A DNA stretch of 64,000 bases, from assembly GCF_010111755.1 (NCBI RefSeq), contig NC_088957.1, forward strand, positions 930,001-994,000, read 5' to 3'. A program made the translations under genes and the position numbers. Below are positions 9,192 through 20,294 of the stretch, piece by piece; position 1 is the stretch's first letter, and each line of letters starts with the position of its first letter. Source of the stretch: Nakaseomyces glabratus. Lineage: Eukaryota > Ascomycota > Saccharomycetes > Saccharomycetales > Saccharomycetaceae. The notes beneath the pieces were generated by a model. The model was not told the origin of the DNA. It saw only the letters and a program-made list of their open reading frames with translations, and searched no databases.

Positions 9192-11114
9192 TTACCAATC
9201 GTCACCATTATCATAATCGTCACCAGCTCCAACCTTGTTCTTACGTTGATTCAAAGCCGCTGCCAATGCATCAGCAAGAGAACCTCCAGGACCACCCGGA
9301 GGTGCGCCTGCTCCACCTGTTGGTTGACTTGTTTGAACAGGTTCACCACGGGCTTCTTGTAATAGAACTGAAGGTTTGTCTAATTGAGATTTATCGACTT
9401 TTCTCAAGGCACCTATACCTCCAGCTCCCCTAATTGAAGCTAATAGTGCATCTCTGCCTGGATCACCAGTTGCTTCATTTATTTGACCACCTGGAGCAGG
9501 CGGCTGAGATTGACCTGGAGTACCAGAGAGGAATGCAGGTGGAGGAGGTGGAGCCGCTGGAGCACCATTAGATGGAGATACAGATGAAGTATTTTGTACA
9601 GGTAGCGGTGGAGGAGGAGGTGGAGCTTGTGCCTGTTGACCTTGTTGAAAAGCTGGTTGAGAACTCACTGGAGGTGGAGGCGGAGGCTGCTGCTGCTGAT
9701 ACGCTTGTTGATTTGTAGGTAGCGGTGGTGGTGGTGGTTGGTATGCTTGCTGTTGAGAAACCTGCTGCGCATTGAATTGAGGTTGTTGTGGTTGTTGATA
9801 AACAGGTGTTGGCTGTTGAGATTGAGTCGCTGGTACACTACCAAAGTTATTAGACTGTGGAGGAGGAGGAATAGGACGCGCACCCCTTGGAGGAGGTGGC
9901 GGCACTGGTCCTCTCCTTGTACTATGTTGTACAGCACCTGTTTGCATACTTTGTTGACCAGATGGGGCACTAAAATTCCTATGTGGTGGTGGAGGAGGAG
10001 CTGGACCTCTTCTTGACGGTGGAGGAGGAGGCCTAGATCCAGTGGACGGAACTGGTCTGTTTCCTGGTGGCAGCTGTGGAACTGGTCTTTGAGCATTTGG
10101 AGGTGGGGGAGGAACTGCTCTATTTTGCTGACCGAATGCTGGTTGACCTGGTTGATAAGGTTGGTTAAATTGAGAAGGCGATGAGAAGTTCCTAGCTGGC
10201 TCTTGTGGAACTGGGAATGGGAAATTACCTGCTTGTGCACTTGTAGATTGCGGAGGTTGTGGCACCGGAATTGGGAATGGATTGTTAGATTGAGGCTGTG
10301 GTTGGCCTGGCGCTTGTGGGAATGAAGGTGGAGCAGGTGGAGGAGCACCTGAGGGTTGTCCTTGCATAAAATCTGGAAGTGGAGGGACTTTGTGTTTTTG
10401 ATGCTGTTGTGGACTAGTTTGGGTTTCAGTATTTTCTGCGGGTTGAGGCGTCTCCGTTTGAGGGGCAGGAGAAGGAGAGTTGAAAGTAGTAGTTGTTTCA
10501 GATTGCGTTAGGTCAGGAGTAGATTCTGGAGCTGGCTCAGCACTAGGTGGTGGTGGTGGGGGTGCTTTTTTCCTAGTATTTGGCAATTGTTCAACTTTAT
10601 CCATTGTGTATCTTTGTCGCTGATTATCTATGAGCGCTTCACCTCTTGGTCCATGTGTCACCTTTGATGCATTTTCTTTTGTAACTTTAACGGCCATGGC
10701 CACAGCATTTTTGTTGTTTAGAGTCTTTTTTGAAGCATATTTTTGACGCTTTTCTACTCTCTTATGGAAATGAGCTGCTTCACTTAAGTCCACAAAGAGC
10801 AATCCTGCGTAACATGATTCCATTTCGAATGTATGGAAGAAAGTACGATCTTGGTTGTACTCAAAGTTCACATATAGCTCCTGATCCCACAACACCCCTC
10901 TATGACCATTAATATCAACTAGTTTCAAAAAGAAAGTGTTACCTACAAGGTCGTCAACCAGTGCAATTGCTCCTGACAGCCCCGTGTATTGCCACTCATT
11001 GGGGTCAGGATATGCAATGTATAACCGAGCCACAGTCACATCTATAATTTTATTCGAAGATTTAGGCAAAGCTCTCTTAATGATCTCCTTGTCGGCGGAT
11101 GATAGTAGACCCAT
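9192..11114 (-). CDS. LAS17: WASP-family actin nucleation-promoting factor
   Basis: A 640-aa protein (S. cerevisiae Las17 has 633). It activates the Arp2/3 complex at cortical actin patches during endocytosis. The N-terminal WH1/EVH1 domain, about residues 12-130, includes NEWQYTGLSGAIALVDDLVG, NGHRGVLWDQELYVNFEY and FFHTFEMESCYAGLLF. The long Pro-rich centre (about 190-545) has many PPPPP runs for SH3 proteins and profilin. A WH2 actin-binding motif RDALLASIRGAGGIGALRKV follows, and the extreme C-terminus is the acidic Arp2/3-binding tail GAGDDYDNGDDW with the terminal Trp. The ATG at 11114-11112 matches the conserved MGLLSSADKE start. Long open frames antisense or out of frame in the Pro-rich part are compositional shadows. 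Confidence 0.97.
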   Translation of the reverse strand: MGLLSSADKEIIKRALPKSSNKIIDVTVARLYIAYPDPNEWQYTGLSGAIALVDDLVGNTFFLKLVDINGHRGVLWDQELYVNFEYNQDRTFFHTFEMESCYAGLLFVDLSEAAHFHKRVEKRQKYASKKTLNNKNAVAMAVKVTKENASKVTHGPRGEALIDNQRQRYTMDKVEQLPNTRKKAPPPPPPSAEPAPESTPDLTQSETTTTFNSPSPAPQTETPQPAENTETQTSPQQHQKHKVPPLPDFMQGQPSGAPPPAPPSFPQAPGQPQPQSNNPFPIPVPQPPQSTSAQAGNFPFPVPQEPARNFSSPSQFNQPYQPGQPAFGQQNRAVPPPPPNAQRPVPQLPPGNRPVPSTGSRPPPPPSRRGPAPPPPPHRNFSAPSGQQSMQTGAVQHSTRRGPVPPPPPRGARPIPPPPQSNNFGSVPATQSQQPTPVYQQPQQPQFNAQQVSQQQAYQPPPPPLPTNQQAYQQQQPPPPPPVSSQPAFQQGQQAQAPPPPPPLPVQNTSSVSPSNGAPAAPPPPPAFLSGTPGQSQPPAPGGQINEATGDPGRDALLASIRGAGGIGALRKVDKSQLDKPSVLLQEARGEPVQTSQPTGGAGAPPGGPGGSLADALAAALNQRKNKVGAGDDYDNGDDW

Positions 11115-13943
11115 ATTATGTTTATTTATATTTTCAAACTTTTAAGGTTGATCTTCCTGGCATAAATTTGGACAAAAGATTAAAAGAAAAAAGGATAATA
11201 TAACTGAAATAGTAATGCAATTGATTACTTATCTGGTAAGTTAATTCTATGATGGGAGTATTTCAGGTCTATGGCTTCCTTCTTTGGTAGTACTGGTATT
11301 AAGGGGACAAATTTGAATACACCAGTGGGAAAAAGCGAAGTAAATGCCCAGTGATTGTACTTTTCTAATTTCACAAAGTGTACAAGTAGAGCGATCAAAA
11401 AATTAACGCTAGAGGCCCTGTGTGGTCTATAAATAATACCTTTCTATTTTCCAAATAACCTTTCCTTTTTTATTTCTCGCTCAGTTCGGAACGGGGGGTG
11501 GTCAATTCTCAAAGTATGCCAAAAGGATGTCTATCCTAGCGGATGTGGAAATAAGCTGTTGTAGTATTTCTTTCAGTGGTATATCCAATTAAATTTCTAA
11601 GCCTTTAAGGAACCCCGCGGTTAAAGAGGAAGGGCAACAGCTATCCCATAAAGCAAAACCTGCCCTCCCGATCACATCCTGGCAGGCTTGTGGGCAGGAT
11701 TACCCAAGAGGAAAGGGTAAAAAGACCAGTAAATCATTATATACGTGCATGTCACAGGATATGCTAAATTCTGCGTAGCTTATGACAAATTAACCTGTGT
11801 GTAGTGTGGGCGGCTTCAGCAAAGTTTTGTCAGTTTTGTTAATGCACGGAACAGCTGGACGAGGGGAGGATGTCTGCTGTGCGATAAAACAAAAATACAT
11901 GCCTGGGATTATCATACCGGGCCACCGACACTCTATGAAGCGTGTCTCTCGGGCGTCTTATAACTCAGTGTGGAGATATGTGACGTATTACTGATCATGC
12001 AAGGACGCAGAAACACGGTCTTGTTAACACAATGAAAAGAATTGCAGGAAAGAGAAATTCGCAAGGGTAGAAGCTAAGAAACACCATTTTCAAGACTAAT
12101 GCTACGGTGAGCATCTGACAGGGCTGGCAACATCAAGTGAGCACCCGCTTTCTTATGTTCCGCTTTCCCTCCTCCTCTCCCCCGACTTTCACAGTTGTAA
12201 GTTCGTGCAGATTTCTTTTGTTGTACAACGGGACATAGGAAATGGGTTTAATCTCAATAAGGAGACGCAGTTTGACTAGGGAAGCTCATTCCTCAACCCC
12301 CGCGCCACATTCTGTGGAATCTACTGAAATGCAGTTTTGGGTTTTTCTTTAATTAAGAATTACAGTTTTCTGATTACCTGAGATCTCTGCTACAGAAAGC
12401 GTAGTACAAACAACTTCTAGAAGGGCAACAAGAGAATTAAGACCGAGTTGGAAGATATATACAAGATGCTAAGAAAGACGCGTACAGAAAAATGATGAAA
12501 GGGAAAAAACAAAATTGGCTGCAAACTTTTCTTTTTTCCTAATTGTAGAAAAGTGGCAACACTGCCGCTCTGCCAGGCACTGCATGCAGCCAGTGAGTGG
12601 CTCCATAAGTACTTTCGTGACCCTTCAACAAGACTCTTGGCCAAACAACACTGCTCAGGAAGGTAGTCGAGCAGAATATGTGTTGAAGGCCTAATAAGAT
12701 AGATACCAGCTTTTTTGTCAAACACACATATACAAATGATTGCTCTCAAGCAGGAATGGCTGTTCCGGTCGTCCCCACCTGATCCATCCAGTTGCCCATG
12801 GCCGTGAGAATTCTGTCCTTCCTGTAAGTAACTACACAAAGACACTCTACAATGACAAAACACACAGAGCCATAACAACTCCTACAGGACGTGGATTGTA
12901 TGAGTGGGAGAAAGGTAAAAGACAAAAAGAGCAGCACTCACACACTACTTTACTTCTGCCCTCCCCACCGAGAACAATCGAAGAGGCAGTTGCCTTCCTT
13001 CTTTCTTTTTTTTTTTTGAAAAACTCTCTTTCACTGATGAGCTACGCAAATGAGGGCAGACAATGCGGGAAAGAAGTCACCACACAGAAACACGGGTACA
13101 ACACTATCTTGTTAAGCTTGCAAATTTTTTTTGTCTTCTTCCATTCATTTAAACAGTAATTTCAATTAATGTTTTTACTTGCCAAAAAGCAAGACAAGTA
13201 ACTGGTAAATTGCTAAACAAGAAACAAAATGCAATAAATATTAATGAACTTGCAACGGGGTTTATTGGCTAACGCAGTTTGGAGAGACGAGAATCTTCCC
13301 TTTGAAAGAGTCCCCCGCCATAGCATTCAGAATTGTTATCATTTCGTAATTAACGGTTTTTTTTTGCTTTTTCTTTTTCTGATTTTTTTTTTTATTAATT
13401 GTTCTCGATCAATTGTTTTCCTATATTTTGACATCCGATTATATATAATACTTGATATACCCATTTTGAATTCTTCCCTTTGACCTGCTAGTATTCTCCG
13501 GTTTTGTCATTTACTGTATTTTATGCTTTCCAATTTTTACAAAACGTAACACAACCGATTACATTATCATTATCAGGAAACAGGAAGACAATCATCATCA
13601 ATAAAGTCAGAACAGAGCAAAACTAGTGCATTTTCCTACCGGACAGGAAAAGACAAATCAGACAACACAAGAATTTTAACATACATAGTCATCCAAGACA
13701 ATATAGAGATTAATGCACTCCTGAGATAGGACACACAAGAATTACTATCTGACCCCACATTTCATTGCAAGGACTAAGAAGCTAAACCTGTACAAACACA
13801 ATATAGAAACGATACAATAATTGTTTTTCTTAATCTTTATTTTAATCTTTTTTTTTTCTTTGAATATATTCCATTTTGAAAACAGTAATAAAATTTTTTG
13901 GTTACCTTGATTAATTAATAATACTATAGCCACAAAATAAGCC
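11115..13943. other. 2.8-kb LAS17-YLR278C divergent intergenic region
   Basis: One of the longest gene-free stretches here. It holds GC-rich patches around 11640-11710 and 12140-12320, with CTGCCC/GGGCAG words at 11660, 11692, 12956 and 13054, and long A/T runs nearer the zinc-cluster gene. Open frames of up to 153 codons (12417-12878 minus, 12740-13159 plus) resemble nothing known; the plus-strand one starts with TTG. ECI1/DCI1, expected here from S. cerevisiae, is absent. A long regulatory region or an unannotated noncoding RNA is possible. Confidence 0.55.
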
Positions 13944-16900
13944 ATGGGAAGACCTAAAAAAGCAGTAAGTGAAGAAAACATAGAGAGGTTTCAGAGAGAG
14001 TTGGAACTCGCGGGAGATAAATTGGATGTTCTTCTGAAAGACAAGAAAGGTAGATCGAGATCATGCCTTCTTTGCAGAAGACGTAAACAGAGGTGTGATC
14101 ACAAGCTTCCCAGTTGTACAGCTTGTCTCAAAGCTGCTGTCAAGTGTGTTCAACCAGCTCGATACTTCACTTCTAGCAATAACTCATCGGCTAGCAGCCC
14201 AAATACACCGCAATCAAAACCCGACAAAATTGCAAAACCGAAAGCAAAATCAACAAAGAAAGCTAAAAATTCTACTGTTAAGGGTTCAGAACAATCACAA
14301 CATCCACACGAATACGCATCTAAGTTACAAAACGTTATAGATTCCCAAAACTTCCCAGTACCTAACTCCCATGTTGCGAATTCCATGTATAGAAGAAATA
14401 TGCCAATGCAGAATAATTCTCATATGATGAATATGCCTTATAATGGAGCTAACGATTCTATACACATGCATCTACAACAAAGTCCGATCGTGCACCAGAT
14501 ACATTCGCCTTACATTAATAAAGAACATCATACAGATTCCAATAACTCGATGACATATGCATCTAATCCAAACTCTCCCTTACCAAACACATCTACCACG
14601 TTACAGCATTTCCAGCATGTATATTCAAATGGTAATGGCTCAATGAATAACATTCATACCTCTAATAATATGCTCCCCAAGCAGACAAGCTTACCACCTT
14701 TATCAACACCTTTGATGAAGCAGGAATACAACAACTTTTCAATGCAAAGGAGCCCTTCAAATGAACAATATGTAGCATCGTGCCCAGAATCCGAATCCTC
14801 AAGGATAAATTTACCAGTTTCTCTAACAAAGGTAGCTAAGAAAAATGAGTCGAAGAAAAAGAAGAATAAAAATGAAACGAATCAAGACAAGGATGAATAT
14901 ACATTATTCTTGGAAAAGAAACTTAAATATCTGGAGAAAATTATAGACACACAACCAAACTCTCCTGCCTACTTGAAAAAAATCAAGCAATATAAGAAGA
15001 TTTCCCATCTTCTTGGGGATATAGGAAACTTAGAAGACATTGAAAAGAAACTTAAGAAAGAAAATAATGCTGCAGGTTCACCACAAGCTGGTAACAATTC
15101 ATTGGGGCAACCATCTTCAGCTATTTCTACTCCAACAGCATCCATAGCTACACCAAATTCTGGTATTCTACCTCTGCCACCTGTGCAAGGGAACCATTCT
15201 AATGTTTATCCAATTAGATCACCATACACTTCTAATGGAACCCCGGTAGATTCTACAAACAAGGATACAATACCGGCATTGTCTTCGGACTCCTTAGATT
15301 CAGTCGATTTTTCGAAGTGCATATTCGGAAAGTATAACCTTAAAGAGTTCTTATCATATGACCCTGCGTTTGAGTTTGACGAGCAACTATCGAGATCATT
15401 CTTAGACACCTTTTTCACCAGATTGCAATTCAAATATCCACTTTTAGATGAAGATGAAATCTACACATTTCATGAGAACTATTTGAAAAACCAAATTTAT
15501 TCATATTCAGAGACAAACTTCCATTTTGCATGTGGCCGTATGTGGATGGTTTTCACAATTAGTGCATGTCTACCTATGACAACTGGTAAATATAAGGGAC
15601 AACCTCCAGTACGGTATTTTTCAACTGCTATTAGACATATAACTAGATGTGGAAATAAACTTACTCCTGTCCAGGAACTAGAATTATCAACTCTGCTTGT
15701 ATTATACATAGTTCGTACTGATAGCGACTCCATGCTTTTGTATGAAATTATCAAGGACGTTATGAACATATGCAAAAACAAACTGCAATTGCATAAGTGG
15801 CACGCAAATGACCAATTTGCAAGTAAGAAACTAAGATTATTCTGGTGTGTTTACTTATTAGAAAGGATGATTTGTGTTGCTGTTGGTAAACCATACACAA
15901 TTCATGAAAATGAAATAGAAGTACCATTTTTTGACGAAAATTCATTCTTCACACATAGCACTTTTAATACTTCGTCTCCAAGAAGAAGCGGAGTCCATTT
16001 TATCAATCAATCTTTGAAGCTAAGAAGAATCGAGTCACACTTTGTTGAGGTTTTAAAAATTCTACCGGCAACTGAAAGAAGGACTAACAATAAATCTGAG
16101 ATTGAAAAACAACTCCCTGTTGTGAAACGAGCATTTCATGAACTAGAGCTTTGGAGAGCTGGTTGTTTGAGCAACGAGTTGAGAAATTTTGAGAATGAAA
16201 CCCTAAAACTGTATTATTATAGATCTGTGAGATTATTAATCCAACCTTTCTTAGAGGTCCTCAGACCAGAGGATAGGCTTTTCAGGGAATGTCAAGCCTC
16301 TGCTGGACAAATTTGTCAACTTTACAAAATCTTTCATCAGAAAACGGTAACTGGTCATTCCACGCCTGCTGTACATACAGTATTTGTTGCTGGAGTTACG
16401 TTAATTTACTGTATGTGGTTAGCTAGGAATTACGATGACGAAAAGAGAAGGAAATTAGGTGATATTTCAAAACACACCAGGCCTCTTGTCAGTGCTAGTC
16501 TGTTCTCGACAATGGACGACCTGAGAGCGTGTTCAGTTTGTCTATATGTGATGACCGAAAGATCCCACTTCGCTAAAATTTTCCGTGATACTTTCGATCA
16601 ATTGATGAATGCCACTGTTGGCAACCTTATCGAGCGTTGTGGTCCTGACTCAGCTGAATTAATCTATATGAAACAAAACAAGAAGAAAGGAAATACAGGG
16701 AAAGGCAATCAAATCACAGATGTATGCGGAAACTCAGATGAACCTAGGAATAAATCTAATATGTCAAAGGAAGATTCCAAAAATCAAACAAAAAGTAAAG
16801 CGGATCTTGATGATGAAATTTCCTCTACTTCATCTGATATGATGATAAGCAAAAATGGTATGCCACCTGCTGTTGATAGAACTTTTGGTAAAAGACAAGC

Positions 16901-18215
16901 TAGTGAGCATGTTGGTTTTGTAGAAAACTCTCAAGTTGATCTTGATAATGCCGAGAAGGAAAAACTCAAAATGCAAAAAGGTGTGCTGGAAAAAACAACT
17001 GTTCCCAAGGGTTTGTCACATCTACTTATAGAAGAAAATGAAATGTTAATGGAAGAAAACAACAAATGCAACGAGGAAAAGAGTCAATCCCTTTTATCAA
17101 AAAACAGTCCTGAACCTACTCACTTGATAAGAAATACAGAAAGTGTGAAAAGTATGGATAGCAGTGGTACAAGCTCACCTGTCATAAATGAATATATTGT
17201 TCAGAAGCCTATTAATGCTACTTCGTTTGATTGGAACTTATTTAAACAACAAGCGTTCCTACAGCAACACCTGGCACAGCAAAATCTTCAAGCATATTTA
17301 TCATCATTGAAATATGAAAATGATGGCCTAGAATCTAATTCTGCTAGTGAACAGGCTGGACATTCTACTAGTTTTACAGGTCAACTTGGATTTAACCCAT
17401 CCACTGATAACAGATTCAATATGAATAATGGTGCTAGAAACCAAAATGGATTCCCAACTTTGATTAATAGCCCATCTGCATCATTAGGTGCCAATTCACC
17501 TCCTTTAACGACAGAGACGTATCCACCTCATGCCAATGTGTCTTCTTCCAAAAAAGAGGAACGCGACCCTAACCTGCATTATAGCAGTTCTGTTAATAAC
17601 CAGTCACCTTTGCATTCGGTAACTAGTGCCCATACTCCGAATAACCAAACTTCTCAACCAGGAAATCCTACTTCATATTCCTCGGCTAATCCTAACAATA
17701 ATATCTTGAATGTATCCTCCAATACTGCAAACAATAAAACAAATGGAATGATTCTGTTTAGTAATGGTACCCATGATATGATTAATAATATTTCAACCTG
17801 GACAAATGACTCAGTTGTCGAATTCATGAATACAGAAGATGACGGCTTGAATTCCAAAAGCACGGGTGAAATGTCACAAACCAAAACGACTAGCGTTCAG
17901 AAACCAAATGAATTTACCTCTGGTAATGCGAATACTGGAGGGCAAAATACCATAAGCAGAAGCGGTACTCCAGCTTGGAGTATGGCAAATGGATACATGT
18001 CTGGTATTACTTTTAGTAGTGGAACTGATGCAAGGAATGATACTAGTAATGGCTCCAACCCAACCAGTAACAATAATGGCAACAATAGTAATATCGATGG
18101 ATACAACATGAATATATTTTCCAGCATGGGCTCTTTACTACACAATGGGGCACCATCAGTAGATGCTGATGGAAACAATGACGGTACAGAAATATACTCA
18201 GAGATGCTATTTTAG
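13944..18215 (+). CDS. Zn2Cys6 zinc-cluster transcription regulator (YLR278C-like)
   Basis: A 1423-aa fungal transcription factor. The zinc cluster has Cys 41, 44, 51, 58, 61 and 68 (CX2CX6CX6CX2CX6C), giving SCLLCRRRKQRCDHKLPSCT. GRPKK at residues 2-6 resembles an AT-hook. A Lys-rich segment with coiled-coil character (KKLKYLEKIIDTQ) and the fungal-specific regulatory domain (about 470-890, starting near SYDPAFEFDEQLSRSFL) follow. The C-terminal third is Asn/Ser-rich and probably disordered. The N-terminal MGRPKKAVSEENIERFQREL resembles, from memory, S. cerevisiae YLR278C (about 1340 aa, uncharacterised), whose position fits. Target genes are unknown. The long upstream region suggests complex control. 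Family call is certain; orthology is probable. Confidence 0.93.
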   Translation: MGRPKKAVSEENIERFQRELELAGDKLDVLLKDKKGRSRSCLLCRRRKQRCDHKLPSCTACLKAAVKCVQPARYFTSSNNSSASSPNTPQSKPDKIAKPKAKSTKKAKNSTVKGSEQSQHPHEYASKLQNVIDSQNFPVPNSHVANSMYRRNMPMQNNSHMMNMPYNGANDSIHMHLQQSPIVHQIHSPYINKEHHTDSNNSMTYASNPNSPLPNTSTTLQHFQHVYSNGNGSMNNIHTSNNMLPKQTSLPPLSTPLMKQEYNNFSMQRSPSNEQYVASCPESESSRINLPVSLTKVAKKNESKKKKNKNETNQDKDEYTLFLEKKLKYLEKIIDTQPNSPAYLKKIKQYKKISHLLGDIGNLEDIEKKLKKENNAAGSPQAGNNSLGQPSSAISTPTASIATPNSGILPLPPVQGNHSNVYPIRSPYTSNGTPVDSTNKDTIPALSSDSLDSVDFSKCIFGKYNLKEFLSYDPAFEFDEQLSRSFLDTFFTRLQFKYPLLDEDEIYTFHENYLKNQIYSYSETNFHFACGRMWMVFTISACLPMTTGKYKGQPPVRYFSTAIRHITRCGNKLTPVQELELSTLLVLYIVRTDSDSMLLYEIIKDVMNICKNKLQLHKWHANDQFASKKLRLFWCVYLLERMICVAVGKPYTIHENEIEVPFFDENSFFTHSTFNTSSPRRSGVHFINQSLKLRRIESHFVEVLKILPATERRTNNKSEIEKQLPVVKRAFHELELWRAGCLSNELRNFENETLKLYYYRSVRLLIQPFLEVLRPEDRLFRECQASAGQICQLYKIFHQKTVTGHSTPAVHTVFVAGVTLIYCMWLARNYDDEKRRKLGDISKHTRPLVSASLFSTMDDLRACSVCLYVMTERSHFAKIFRDTFDQLMNATVGNLIERCGPDSAELIYMKQNKKKGNTGKGNQITDVCGNSDEPRNKSNMSKEDSKNQTKSKADLDDEISSTSSDMMISKNGMPPAVDRTFGKRQASEHVGFVENSQVDLDNAEKEKLKMQKGVLEKTTVPKGLSHLLIEENEMLMEENNKCNEEKSQSLLSKNSPEPTHLIRNTESVKSMDSSGTSSPVINEYIVQKPINATSFDWNLFKQQAFLQQHLAQQNLQAYLSSLKYENDGLESNSASEQAGHSTSFTGQLGFNPSTDNRFNMNNGARNQNGFPTLINSPSASLGANSPPLTTETYPPHANVSSSKKEERDPNLHYSSSVNNQSPLHSVTSAHTPNNQTSQPGNPTSYSSANPNNNILNVSSNTANNKTNGMILFSNGTHDMINNISTWTNDSVVEFMNTEDDGLNSKSTGEMSQTKTTSVQKPNEFTSGNANTGGQNTISRSGTPAWSMANGYMSGITFSSGTDARNDTSNGSNPTSNNNGNNSNIDGYNMNIFSSMGSLLHNGAPSVDADGNNDGTEIYSEMLF

Positions 18216-18938
18216 ATTCAATCTTAGAACATCTCCTACGGAATGACTTTAATATCACCTTATCAGACAGTAACTACTCCATAATTACGGTATGACATCT
18301 TAACATGACCGCTTCATGGATAAGCGACAACATCCCCTCCTCTTATTTTACTTTAAAATATAGCATCGTAATAATACATTTAAACTAATAACAAAATTTA
18401 TAGTAAAAGTTCTTCTAAGTATTATACAGTTATAATTCGGTCTTAGGCTTTAGCTTAACGTCACTATCATATCAAACGAATTTATATGTCCCTATGTTTT
18501 TATGTTGGAAATCGAGTTGCCAAGAATGACATCCAAGTGATTATCTTTACATTTGGTCAGTATAGATGCTAGTTGATAGCACCATAGGATTAATTGATTA
18601 CACACACTACACAGCAAGGCTGCGCGAAAGACTATAAACAAGAAGTAAATTAATATCTCAAATTTCAAGTTGCAACCGGTGATATATCTATTGTTCGATC
18701 CTCCATAACTTTTCACATTTGCATTTGGTTATCACACATTTGTACATTTCAGTAGATCTAGATATTTTTTTACTTGAATTGTGATCCTTATTCTAAAGAC
18801 TGTACTAGTGGCATTTCTATTTCTACCATTGATATAATCCTTCTGGTTTCTTTTGATCTCATTGCCAAAAGAGTTTTGAACCTTCGAGACAACAAATTGT
18901 TGTTATTAGCCATTTAAAGACAAATTTCCAATAAAAGA
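18216..18938. other. Spacer between the zinc-cluster gene and SYC1
   Basis: 723 bases of AT-rich sequence between tandem plus-strand genes. No gene or RNA recognised. Confidence 0.55.
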
Positions 18939-19562
18939 ATGAGCAAGCAAAATACTTTGATTCTACGAATTACAGAGAAAGGTGTGAATATAGACACACT
19001 TATACATGATGTTGTAAAGCCAAGATTAATGGAAATCTTTGAAAGCCGAAACACATCCGATTTAAAAGACTCCCTTCTCTATAAAAGAACCATAGAAATG
19101 GATGAAGATGACAATAGAATTCTATATATCGGAAATGAAGTAATAATTGACTACAGAGAATACCAGTCATCCACACATAGCTACTTACTCAAGCTTAAAT
19201 GGTTACAAGAAATTCAACCATCAAATACTCCCAATAGATTAGACCTTTTTATAATCGAGTGCATAGTTAGCATTATAATCGCTAATTGTGACTCTAGTAG
19301 TATCTCTCAGGACACAAATGTTGTAAAAGATGAAAACGAAAGACTGAGAGTCATCCAAGAATTAATGGAGGAACAATTTGGAGCTGACGGCTACAAAGAG
19401 CAAGAAAGGACAAAAGCCATAGTAAAAGTTGGCGACAAGACTGGGCACGTCGATCTAGTCAATTTAAAGGTTATCGAATGCGACTCCTCATTACTCAAAG
19501 GTAGACTCGAGGGTGTTTTACGAGTGGCAGAACAGCTTTCAAGGCCTTTAATCGGAAGTTAG
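18939..19562 (+). CDS. SYC1: CPSF73/Ysh1 C-terminal-domain protein, probable Syc1
   Basis: A 207-aa protein without the metallo-beta-lactamase core of Ysh1 but resembling its C-terminal domain. The central RLDLFIIECIVSIIIAN fits the conserved helix of that domain. The C-terminal VGDKTGHVDLVNLKVIECDS followed by LLKGRLEGVLRVAEQLSRPL fits the family pattern of a strand pair plus a closing helix. In S. cerevisiae, Syc1 (188 aa) is a nonessential subunit of the APT module of the cleavage and polyadenylation factor and is the duplicated, truncated partner of Ysh1. Position after LAS17 on the opposite strand matches YOR179C. Residue-level similarity is judged by eye, so the symbol is likely rather than certain. 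Confidence 0.72.
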   Translation: MSKQNTLILRITEKGVNIDTLIHDVVKPRLMEIFESRNTSDLKDSLLYKRTIEMDEDDNRILYIGNEVIIDYREYQSSTHSYLLKLKWLQEIQPSNTPNRLDLFIIECIVSIIIANCDSSSISQDTNVVKDENERLRVIQELMEEQFGADGYKEQERTKAIVKVGDKTGHVDLVNLKVIECDSSLLKGRLEGVLRVAEQLSRPLIGS

Positions 19563-19693
19563 TATATACCTAAATAACAAACTCCTTGTAACAAAAAAGA
19601 ATAGCTCCATTTGCTATATTGTGTTATCAAAATATTAGTTTCCATACTCCGTAACACACTCAATTGTGTATATTAAACTACAAAAAAACCGTA

Positions 19694-19751
19694 GCGCTTC
19701 CTTTCTTGAGCTCTTATTGTTGCCAAGGAAGCGCACTGTAACAAAAGAGCT
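19694..19751 (+). other. Strong RNA hairpin with pseudoknot potential
   Basis: GCGCTTCCTT (19694-19703) pairs perfectly with AAGGAAGCGC (19725-19734) around a 21-nt loop. Loop bases AGCTCTT (19709-19715) are complementary to AAGAGCT (19745-19751) downstream, which would allow an H-type pseudoknot. It lies 131 nt after the SYC1 stop, so it may be in the SYC1 3' UTR or belong to a small noncoding RNA. Structure is visible in sequence; function is unknown. Confidence 0.5.
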
Positions 19752-20294
19752 TCTTAAAAAAACATTCAGTAATGTAAAATTGCAGATATCGGTTAGATGT
19801 GCTGTAAAATAGACTTTAAGAGCTGTATTGATGAAGAAACACACCTATTAGCATTAGAATGGCTTCTATAAATCATATCGAGGCTTTCTTTTAGAACTAG
19901 CTTCTTTTTGAAGGTAGTATATACTTACCCCACCCTCCTTATACATTAATTACTAATAAACTAAGACAAATAAGTACTTACAGTCCCATTAAGCAGTTTT
20001 TTTACTTAATAAACCTTTTGAAGAATACGACATTGCTTCCATTCACCTATGATTTTCAGGCCTGCATAACACTAAAAATACTGCTCTAGATGAGAGTAGG
20101 TACAGGAACTTATATAATTTTGCCACTATAGCTAGATCAATAAGCCGAAACAATAGTTCACATAGCAACAAACACTGTCCTATTATCCGCTTTAAAGCGA
20201 ATTTATCTCAATTTGGAGTTAGAAACAACGAACATGTAGGAAGACATCTTATTATCTTTCATAATTGCGGGAGCATGTGATTTTTACAATTATG

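Noticed and set aside
9665..10348. Long open frames inside LAS17 in other frames
   Set aside because: They are shadows of the Pro/Gln-rich repetitive coding sequence.
12417..13159. Overlapping open frames of 139-153 codons on both strands in the LAS17 upstream gap
   Set aside because: The plus-strand frame begins with TTG, the frames overlap one another, and neither shows a motif or a known family.
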